A stretch of DNA of 64,000 nt from an uncultured Bacteroidales bacterium. Its GTDB lineage: Bacteria > Bacteroidota > Bacteroidia > Bacteroidales > F082. Positions within the stretch are counted from its first letter, which is position 1. Every line of letters begins with the position of its first letter. The notes below the pieces were generated by a model. It was not told where the DNA came from. It ran no database searches and was given only the letters and a program-made list of their open reading frames with translations. The stretch lies in the NCBI GenBank assembly GCA_900317055.1, contig ONFF01000010.1:1-64000 (forward strand). The letters run 5' to 3'. Shown here piece by piece: positions 58,082 to 64,000 of the stretch. A program made the translations under genes and the position numbers.

Positions 58082-58144
58082 AATGCCGCCAATGAATGGC
58101 GGCATTATTTATATTTACAAAAGATTTATGGAAGATTTGCTTCC
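58082..58144. repeat. Hairpin plus conserved tail, copy 2
   Basis: AATGCCGCCA-ATGAA-TGGCGGCATT (58082-58106) is a perfect 10-bp stem, then TATTTACAAAAGATTT and GAAGATTTGCTTCC as at 10778-10840. It lies between cargo gene D and the convergent lutB. Confidence 0.8.
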
Positions 58145-58153
58145 TTAAATCAA

Positions 58154-59518
58154 CTATAGATTCCGTTCCCTCCACTGCTGACTGAACGACTTGGAGGCAA
58201 ACTCGGGCATAGGTCTGTTTTCTCCCCAAAGCGGCAACAACAGTCGCTTTAATTCCAATTTCTTGAAAAACAGGGGACCATCCATCTTTTTACGCGATTT
58301 GCAGTGCCAAATCATGGCCTTCAGCAAGGCATCATATTTTGCATTGCCTGTTTTTTCAGTAATGGCTAGTTGGCGGTTTTCTATGATCAAGTCGTCTAAC
58401 GGAATCTTCACTGGACAAATCTCCACACATTTGCCGCATAAGGAACAGGCAGAATTGAGGTAATTGTAATCCTCTAAGCCTTCCATCAAGGGTGACATCA
58501 CTGTCCCTACCGGACCAATGTGCTTTGTCCCATAGGAATAACCACCTATGTTCTTGTAGACTGGACACACGCTCACACATGCGCCACAATGGATACACGA
58601 CATCACTTTACGCTGCTTTTCATGCGCAAGCAACTCGGAGCGATTATTGTCCAAAAGGATGACATACATTTGCTCAGGACCATTGCCCGTCTTGGAAGGA
58701 CCAAAAGTGATGCTGTTGCAAGCCGCCATGCTTTGTCCAGAAGAATGTAATGAAAGCAATGGCAACAATACGCTTAAATCATCCATATTTGGAATCACCT
58801 TGGCGATGCCGGCCACTACAATGTGTACTTTTGCCAAAGATATGGACTTCAATATATTGCCTTCATTCTCAGTGAGCACCACGCCACCCGTATTGGAAAG
58901 CAAGAAATTGGCTCCCGTGATACAGACAGGCACATCTTTTGCCTCGATACCCACTTCATGTCGCACAAAATTGACCATTTGCTTGGCAGAACTGTCTGCT
59001 TTTAACTTAAAATTTGAAGTCAAAATGGCATTGTTTTCCTCTTTCGAAAGATGAATGGAAGGTGACTGGGGATGATATGATTTCTGTTTGTTTTGGTGCA
59101 TGATGAAACGCCCAACTTCGGTTTCCACCACACGGATGTTTTTACGCTCCAGAAAACCATTGAGTTCTATTTCATCCAGCACAGTGGAATTGGAACGCAT
59201 GATGGCATTGGCTCTTTCCTTGCGGATGATGTCGAAAATCATGGTCAAGGCATCATCGGCGTTGCGCGCCCATAACACTTTGCCACCATTTTCGTTGAAG
59301 TGGGTTTCAAAGTCGACTAACAACTTTTCCAAGTTCAACAGCGACTTGTTGCGCAGGGTATAGGCACGCTGTTTTTCCAGGTCAAGATTGCGATAGTTTT
59401 CCTTGCCTTTGGCAAAGTTGTTCTCGAAACAACCTGTGCTATAGTTGATTTTCTGCCAATGCTCCTCATCGAAAGCCAAGGCACAACCGTCTTTGAATAT
59501 GGTTTTAGAATCACTCAT
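58154..59518 (-). CDS. lutB: LutB-like iron-sulfur lactate utilisation protein
   Basis: A 454-residue protein from MSDSKTIF; two further Met codons just upstream (to 59533) are possible starts. The N-terminal half is a LUD domain (ANAIMRSNSTVLDEIELNGF; ITGANFLLSNTGGVVLTENE); the second half has two ferredoxin-type motifs, CIHCGACVSVCPVY and CSLCGKCVEICPVKIP. LutB works with LutA and LutC to oxidise L-lactate to pyruvate, passing electrons to quinones. No lutA or lutC lies beside it here: rpiB overlaps upstream by 8 bp and the convergent side is a cargo gene. Partners may be elsewhere on the chromosome. Confidence 0.87.
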   Translation of the reverse strand: MSDSKTIFKDGCALAFDEEHWQKINYSTGCFENNFAKGKENYRNLDLEKQRAYTLRNKSLLNLEKLLVDFETHFNENGGKVLWARNADDALTMIFDIIRKERANAIMRSNSTVLDEIELNGFLERKNIRVVETEVGRFIMHQNKQKSYHPQSPSIHLSKEENNAILTSNFKLKADSSAKQMVNFVRHEVGIEAKDVPVCITGANFLLSNTGGVVLTENEGNILKSISLAKVHIVVAGIAKVIPNMDDLSVLLPLLSLHSSGQSMAACNSITFGPSKTGNGPEQMYVILLDNNRSELLAHEKQRKVMSCIHCGACVSVCPVYKNIGGYSYGTKHIGPVGTVMSPLMEGLEDYNYLNSACSLCGKCVEICPVKIPLDDLIIENRQLAITEKTGNAKYDALLKAMIWHCKSRKKMDGPLFFKKLELKRLLLPLWGENRPMPEFASKSFSQQWRERNL

Positions 59519-59966
59519 CATCATGGTTTTCAACGGGTTCTATCTTTTCAACTCTTCTTGTGTGACGACCTCCTTCGAAGTCGGTATGCAGAAAAGCCTG
59601 TACCATCTCCCAAGCTAACTCATTAGGAATGAAGCGACCTGGCAAGGCAAGGATATTGGCATCGTTGTGCTGACGAGCCAATTTGGCCAGTTCAACATTC
59701 CAACACAAAGCCGCTCTCACATGGTGATGGTGATTGGCCGTCATCTGGGCGCCATTGCCGCTACCGCAAAGAATGATGCCAAGTGGATATTCACCCTTTT
59801 CGATGGCCGAAGCCAACGGATGGATCATATCAGGATAATCGACACTTTCATTGCTGTGGGTACCGTAATCTTTGACCTTGTAACCGGCTTCTTCCAATTT
59901 TTCAATCAAAAATTGCTTCATTTCAAAGCCGCCATGGTCGCTCGCTATGGGTATGATTTGTTCCAT
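59511..59966 (-). CDS. rpiB: Ribose-5-phosphate isomerase B
   Basis: A 151-residue enzyme starting at MEQIIPIASDHGGFEMK; the longer frame is rejected because a -7 box lies at 59993-60000. Active-site CGSGNGAQMTANHH (Cys near residue 68), the SDHGGFEMK start and GRFIPNELAWEMV match the RpiB/LacAB family. It interconverts ribose-5-phosphate and ribulose-5-phosphate in the pentose phosphate pathway. The stop overlaps the start of lutB, so the two are probably cotranscribed, joining sugar-phosphate and lactate metabolism by position only. Confidence 0.93.
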   Translation of the reverse strand: MEQIIPIASDHGGFEMKQFLIEKLEEAGYKVKDYGTHSNESVDYPDMIHPLASAIEKGEYPLGIILCGSGNGAQMTANHHHHVRAALCWNVELAKLARQHNDANILALPGRFIPNELAWEMVQAFLHTDFEGGRHTRRVEKIEPVENHDDE

Positions 59967-59992
59967 TTTTCTGCTGTTGATATTTCGATGGG

Positions 59993-60000
59993 CAAAATTA
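59993..60000 (-). promoter_or_regulatory. -7 box of rpiB-lutB
   Basis: Minus-strand TAATTTTG, 26 nt before the rpiB start. It fixes the start at 59966. Confidence 0.65.
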
Positions 60001-60530
60001 CATATTTTCATTGTTCGCAACCTTTTTATAAGGCTATTTCTGAACGACTTAACCGCTTTGAAAAATTCAACGGATTTAAGATAATCAATTGATTTTCTGT
60101 ATAATATTAAGTTATCAACAGTTTTCTTGTTGATAACTTTTTCATTCTGGTGCATAAAAACAGGGGGTTGTTCATTGCATCATTTTTCAACCTCAAAACA
60201 CCAAAAAATGAACAAATTTTCAAAAAAATGAGGTTCATTTTATCCGCTTTTTTGCATTTCAACGAATAGCCGAAAAGGTATTGATAAGGCTGAAAAATAA
60301 TCCTTTGCTTTTTTCTTCGATACGAATCTCAAACTGAAAACCATTAATGCAAGATTTTTAATGAAAAGTTATCAACCAATTCACAGGCATATTAACAACC
60401 TTATCAAATTTGAAATTAATTCAAAAAAATAAAAATATGATTTTAATAATGAAATTTGAAGTGTTGATAAACCGCATTCGATTTTTTCAGCGAATTGCGA
60501 TGAAGATGTCGTTATTCCAACCAAAATGCC
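60001..60530. other. AT-rich spacer with DnaA-box-like sites
   Basis: Over 500 bp with no supported gene. TTATCAACA, one base from the DnaA consensus TTATCCACA, occurs at 60112-60120, inverted at 60128-60136 and inverted again at 60462-60470; related TTATCCGCT (60240), TATTGATAA (60279), TTATCAACC (60369) and TTATCAAAT (60401) also occur. The first two form a perfect 12-bp inverted repeat (AAGTTATCAACA and complement). Long A/T tracts separate them. Confidence 0.4.
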
Positions 60531-60538
60531 TAATTTTG
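60531..60538 (+). promoter_or_regulatory. -7 box of the MORN protein gene
   Basis: TAATTTTG, 19 nt before the ATG at 60558. Confidence 0.55.
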
Positions 60539-60557
60539 ACCCGTTTTTTGGAAGTAA

Positions 60558-62072
60558 ATGATAAACAAAAAGACCATATTACTCTTCATAGCGCTATGTT
60601 TCTTATTCGGTTTGAAATCCTTTTCACAGACTGAATATCAGGCATATACCTATCCAAATGGGCAGATTTCAAGTGAAGGTTATCTTCGTGACGGAAAGCC
60701 TGACGGACTTTGGAAGACCTATTACGAGAGCGGTCAGTTGAAGTCCATCGGAAAGCGCACGGATTTTCTTTTGGACAGCACTTGGGTATTCTTTGCGGAG
60801 TCGGGCGACACGACTTTGATTATCAATTACAAGAAGGATTTGAAAAACGGTTTGCGCTTTACCTTCGGTAAAGAAGACATTTTGGAGGAGCCTTTTTTGA
60901 ATGATGTGAAGCAAGGGGAGGGGCACCGCTATGATCGAAAGCATCGTCTTATACAAACCATTTCTTTCAAGAATGGTTTTGAAGAGGGTATTTCTCCCGT
61001 TTTCGATACCACTGGACTCTTGCGCGAAATCATCACTTACCGAAAAGGCTTCATTATGACTCGGGAAGCCTTGAATCGTTATGACCGCGATGGCAAAAAA
61101 CATGGTTACTGGAAAACTTTTTTCGAAGATTGGACATTACATACGGAATGCTATTATAAGCATGGACTGCGCGATGGATTCTACAAAGAATATGATGAGA
61201 AGGGTAACTTGAAGAAAATCACCAAGTTTGTAAATGATGTAGAGCAATTATTGGAAAGTGACCAAAAGCCACTTGTTGTACAACATGAATATTATCCCAA
61301 TGGTAAGGTGAAACGCGAAGCCTCTTTCCGTGACGGGAAGCGTGAAGGTGTTTGGCGCGAATTTGATGAGGAAGGTAATGTGATCAGTTCCCAAACCTAC
61401 AAAAAAGGCGCCTTGGTTGGTGAAGGTATTGTGGATACCGATGGCAAGCGTCGCGGCGAGTACAAAGAATTTTATCCCGACAGCACTTTGCGTGCAGAAG
61501 GCCTTTTTGTTGCGGGTTTACGCTCAGGCGAATGGAAGTTTTATTACCACAATGGTCAGCTTCAAGAGGTTGGAAACTATAAGGAAGGTGAACCTGACGG
61601 GGTTTGGATTTGGTATCATGACAACGGGCAGAAGCAGATTGAAGAACAGTTCTACAAAGGGCAGCCCAATGGACCGTACAAAGAATATGACTCAAGGGGA
61701 AACCTCATCGTTTCGGGCACTTATTTCGATGGTTTGAAAAACGGTAAATGGACTGAAGAAATCGGAGATATGCGCACCCAGGGCGAGTATCGCAACGACA
61801 AACAAGTGGGGGAATGGGTTTCGTATTACGACAACGACAAAATGGCTTTTCGCGGCACTTTCAATGCAGGTTATCCTGATGGTGAACATTTGTTCTATTA
61901 TGAAAACGGTAAGTTGCGCGAAATTCAATGCTATAAAGGTGGTGTGAAGCACGGTGATTGGAAAAAGTATTTGGATACAGGAGAATTGTATTTTACCATC
62001 ACTTACGATCAAGGCAAGGAAGTGAAATATGATGGCGAGACCTTGGATGACAATGAAATCGTGAGAGAATGA
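60558..62072 (+). CDS. Exported MORN-repeat protein (YwqK-like)
   Basis: A 504-residue protein with signal peptide (ends KSFSQTE) and about 14 MORN-variant repeats of 20-24 residues to the end (YYPNGKVKREASFRDGKREG, YYHNGQLQEVGNYKEGEPDG, YYENGKLREIQCYKGGVKHG). Databases often label such proteins as YwqK-type antitoxins, but no toxin gene is present and this one is secreted. MORN sheets usually bind lipids or proteins. The ATGA overlap with the LD-carboxypeptidase gene suggests a joint role at the cell envelope. Confidence 0.85.
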   Translation: MINKKTILLFIALCFLFGLKSFSQTEYQAYTYPNGQISSEGYLRDGKPDGLWKTYYESGQLKSIGKRTDFLLDSTWVFFAESGDTTLIINYKKDLKNGLRFTFGKEDILEEPFLNDVKQGEGHRYDRKHRLIQTISFKNGFEEGISPVFDTTGLLREIITYRKGFIMTREALNRYDRDGKKHGYWKTFFEDWTLHTECYYKHGLRDGFYKEYDEKGNLKKITKFVNDVEQLLESDQKPLVVQHEYYPNGKVKREASFRDGKREGVWREFDEEGNVISSQTYKKGALVGEGIVDTDGKRRGEYKEFYPDSTLRAEGLFVAGLRSGEWKFYYHNGQLQEVGNYKEGEPDGVWIWYHDNGQKQIEEQFYKGQPNGPYKEYDSRGNLIVSGTYFDGLKNGKWTEEIGDMRTQGEYRNDKQVGEWVSYYDNDKMAFRGTFNAGYPDGEHLFYYENGKLREIQCYKGGVKHGDWKKYLDTGELYFTITYDQGKEVKYDGETLDDNEIVRE

Positions 62073-62992
62073 AGCAGATACCGTTTTTACATCAAGGATC
62101 AAAGATTGGCATTGTCGCGCCAGCTCGTAAGGTGACTCGCGAAGAAATGCAATATGCCATCAATTGGATGGAAGAGCAAGGTTTTGTACCCGTTTATGAT
62201 GACAGGCTTTTTGCCGAGCATCATATCTTTGCCGGTGATGATGATTTCCGTGCAGCTGTTTTTCAGGAATACCTTGACAATGAGCAAATAGAAGCCATTT
62301 GGTTGGCTCGTGGCGGTTATGGCAGCATCCGCATCATCGACAAGTTGGATTTCACCAGGTTTTTGCAGCATCCAATATGGGTTATAGGTTTCAGCGATAC
62401 ATCGGTGATTCATGGTAAGTTGAATCGTTTGGGAATTCCAAGTCTTCATGCCTCTATGCCTTTCTTTTTCGCCAACAAGACACCAGAGGCCAAACAATCC
62501 TTGCTGGATGCCCTTTTAGGCACACCTTTGCATTATGTTTTTCCTGCGCATAAGATGAACCGAATAGGACAGATGGAAGGGGAGATTGTTGGTGGAAATC
62601 TGTCGGTTCTGTATGGCATGATAGGATCCGATACTTTTCCCGAATTGGAGGGAAAAATATTGTTCATCGAAGAAGTAGATGAATATATCTACCACATTGA
62701 CAGGATGATGCATGCCTTGAAACGAGCTGGAAAACTCGCCCGCCTGAAAGGGCTTATCATCGGTGGTTTGACTCAAATTCACGATAATCCCGATCCGTTC
62801 GGAATGTCGGTGGAAGAAGTCATTGCCGAGGTTGTGGCGGAATACGATTATCCAGTTTGTTTCGGTTTCCCTGCCGGGCATTTTGATGACAATCGGGCGT
62901 TGTTTTTCGGATTAGACTCTCGATTGTTGGTAACGGATGAGAAGGTGGTTTATTGGAATGAAGGCTTACATTCGAGTAAGTCTATACAGTAA
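62069..62992 (+). CDS. LD-carboxypeptidase (peptidase family S66)
   Basis: A 307-residue cytoplasmic serine peptidase. N-terminal KIGIVAPARKV; nucleophile region WVIGFSDTSVIHGKLNRLGI near residue 108 (Ser of G-x-S-D); the Glu in LFIEEVDEYIYHIDRMM near 200; and the catalytic His in FPAGHFDDNRAL near 270. It removes the terminal D-alanine from tetrapeptides during murein recycling. It starts within the stop of the MORN gene (ATGA). Confidence 0.92.
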   Translation: MKQIPFLHQGSKIGIVAPARKVTREEMQYAINWMEEQGFVPVYDDRLFAEHHIFAGDDDFRAAVFQEYLDNEQIEAIWLARGGYGSIRIIDKLDFTRFLQHPIWVIGFSDTSVIHGKLNRLGIPSLHASMPFFFANKTPEAKQSLLDALLGTPLHYVFPAHKMNRIGQMEGEIVGGNLSVLYGMIGSDTFPELEGKILFIEEVDEYIYHIDRMMHALKRAGKLARLKGLIIGGLTQIHDNPDPFGMSVEEVIAEVVAEYDYPVCFGFPAGHFDDNRALFFGLDSRLLVTDEKVVYWNEGLHSSKSIQ

Positions 62993-63190
62993 ACTATCAA
63001 ATATTGTTTGATAAAATCGTATGATTTTAGCGTTTGTTTGTCTCTTAAATCGAAAAATAATAGGGACAAAACAAAAATGCGATTTTATATAAACCAATGA
63101 ATGCTAACATATTGGAAATTTGAAAACCAAAATCATATGGACAAAACAATACTAGGGCTTGACAGATGGTTATTATATGGATTTTTGATA
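62993..63190. other. Intergenic region after the LD-carboxypeptidase gene
   Basis: 198 bp, AT-rich. I see no terminator with a T-run and no gene; a loose repeat of AAAATCRTATG occurs at about 63013 and 63128. Confidence 0.4.
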
Positions 63191-63198
63191 TACTTTTG
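63191..63198 (+). promoter_or_regulatory. -7 box 5 nt before a short ORF
   Basis: TACTTTTG, then TGAGC, then ATG at 63204, the same leaderless geometry as three other genes. Confidence 0.5.
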
Positions 63199-63203
63199 TG
63201 AGC

Positions 63204-63284
63204 ATGAAATCAAAAGGTGTAACAACCCTACAAACTCAAAATAATATCAGCAGTGTAATTGCGCAATTGAATGAAAACCTTTAG
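63204..63284 (+). CDS. Short peptide ORF (26 residues) or leader
   Basis: ATG at 63204 to TAG at 63282-63284 encodes MKSKGVTTLQTQ and NNISSVIAQLNENL. It is too short to judge by composition. Support comes only from the promoter spacing. It ends 18 bp before the lipoprotein ORF and could be a leader peptide or the remnant of a gene start. Confidence 0.3.
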   Translation: MKSKGVTTLQTQNNISSVIAQLNENL

Positions 63285-63302
63285 ATCAGCCAATGAAAAA
63301 AG

Positions 63303-64000
63303 ATGAGAGCCAATGTTAACATAAAGGATTGTAAATTTGCTGGAACGGGTAAAAAACTAATATCTTTTATAGCTGTTGTTTTACTGTGTTTTACACAAAC
63401 AGGATGCCTAACCATTCTTGAAAATGCATTCCCTAACAATAAAACCATTCAATACTTGTCTGATGCTAATTTGGATCGACTTGAGAATACTATGCCGATT
63501 AGAAACAAAGATTGTGTAATCAATCATAAAAGCATGTGTTATAGTTGTGACACTACAAATATTGAAGGGCGGATTAGAACGGATGGTTTTTATTATTATC
63601 CCAAAATAGCAGTTGACATAGAAGGCAATCAGTTTTATGAACATGGGTCTGATGATCCATTTGGCGAAGCAACATATAGGATTGCTTTCTATACTGACAA
63701 GACATACTGTAGTTCACTATGGATGCATGATAGCTTATTTAATGCAGCTGAGTGGGGTAAGTTCGAAATGCATAATGACACCATTGTGACGGAGTGTTTT
63801 GTAATTGGCAATGCAAACACTCCATCCTATGGCATTCATGACACCTTACTTGCCAAATCACCAGATACTCTGATTCTGTTAAGTAGAAACCCCGTATGTC
63901 CGGAATATGACTTTTTTCATGCCCAACATTACAAAATTGAACCAAATGGCAAGTTTTACTTCGTACCATCTAACCGTCTTCCCGACCCAAAGAAAGCCTG
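63303..64000 (+). CDS. Lipoprotein, 3' end beyond the window
   Basis: The frame from ATG at 63303 is open to the window edge (232 codons). After a basic n-region (MRANVNIKDCKFAGTGKK) comes a hydrophobic stretch ending in the lipobox TQTGC (Cys near residue 35). The mature part is rich in Tyr, Asp and Cys (KSMCYSCDTTNIEGRIRTDG, YRIAFYTDKTYCSSLWMHD), resembling uncharacterised Bacteroidota lipoproteins. Function unknown. An ATG nearer the membrane segment is absent, so the long n-region is either real or the true start is a non-ATG codon. Confidence 0.65.
   Translation, partial: MRANVNIKDCKFAGTGKKLISFIAVVLLCFTQTGCLTILENAFPNNKTIQYLSDANLDRLENTMPIRNKDCVINHKSMCYSCDTTNIEGRIRTDGFYYYPKIAVDIEGNQFYEHGSDDPFGEATYRIAFYTDKTYCSSLWMHDSLFNAAEWGKFEMHNDTIVTECFVIGNANTPSYGIHDTLLAKSPDTLILLSRNPVCPEYDFFHAQHYKIEPNGKFYFVPSNRLPDPKKA

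Noticed and set aside
60410..60634. 74-codon plus-strand frame before the MORN gene
   Set aside because: It overlaps the MORN start in another frame, has no family resemblance and crosses the promoter box at 60531.
60558..62072. Toxin-antitoxin module suggested by the YwqK antitoxin label for MORN proteins
   Set aside because: The protein has a signal peptide and is coupled to an LD-carboxypeptidase gene; no toxin is encoded nearby.

Overview
The window reads as a chromosomal segment of a Bacteroidales bacterium (phylum Bacteroidota), probably an anaerobic gut- or rumen-type species. Reasons: most upstream regions carry the Bacteroidota -7 promoter box TAnnTTTG; lipoproteins are abundant; six or seven secreted proteins end in type A sorting domains of the type IX secretion system (T9SS, family por_Secre_tail); and the gene content is typical of the order (BlaR1/TonB fusion, HYC_CC_PP plus TonB receptor, DUF4292-EnvC, EF-G2-type factor, Ptb-Buk, FucP). 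No T9SS machinery genes lie in the window. I cannot place the organism below order level.

Layout. 1-6.3 kb: end of a BlaR1-like gene with two TonB C-terminal domains, an AAA ATPase with three 32-bp operator-like repeats in its promoter, a nitroreductase, and a HYC_CC_PP/TonB-receptor metal-uptake pair. 6.4-14.8 kb: a Sel1 lipoprotein, two paralogous T9SS cargo proteins, a ROK sugar kinase, and two further cargo proteins. 15-18 kb: an MBOAT/SGNH polymer-acylation pair and ThpR. 18.1-22.6 kb: a four-gene ATGA-coupled operon of exported proteins ending in an 826-residue leucine-rich-repeat protein; I do not recognise it as a described system. 22.8-27.6 kb: phosphate butyryltransferase and butyrate kinase, a lipoprotein, ComF, dUTPase. 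27.7-35.9 kb: a TPR protein and DUF4292-EnvC-lipoprotein-SprT, with a TPR/transmembrane/HTH regulator, a T9SS cargo gene and small ORFs lying between the two halves. 36-39.5 kb: a nucleotidylyltransferase-GHMP kinase fusion, a GxxExxY gene bounded by repeats, a FucP permease and a mutarotase. 39.6-48.8 kb: surface-polysaccharide genes (CapD/FlaA1-like, ManC, GT2, acyltransferase-like, phosphoglycosyl transferase) around a large FAD/Fe-S D-lactate-dehydrogenase-type oxidoreductase. 48.9-52.7 kb: tRNA-Asn, a PfkB kinase and an EF-G2 paralogue lacking the catalytic His. 52.8-58.1 kb: a second TPR-TM-HTH regulator followed by two more cargo paralogues. 58.1-64 kb: LutB, RpiB, an AT-rich spacer with DnaA-box-like sites, a MORN protein, an LD-carboxypeptidase and a truncated lipoprotein.

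The most unusual theme is repeat biology. Several families of short double-hairpin palindromes occur both between genes and, in frame, inside genes (regulator 29.5 kb, small lipoprotein 35.0 kb, oxidoreductase 42-43.6 kb). A 7-bp tandem repeat lies inside manC and could make it phase variable. Three copies of a ~127-bp inverted-repeat element and a repeat-bounded GxxExxY unit add to this. Four T9SS cargo paralogues share near-identical C-terminal ends and 3' hairpins, which suggests gene conversion. Four start codons sit exactly 5 nt after a TAnnTTTG box, which suggests leaderless transcripts. The four-gene LRR operon and the in-frame palindromes are the best candidates for something not yet described.
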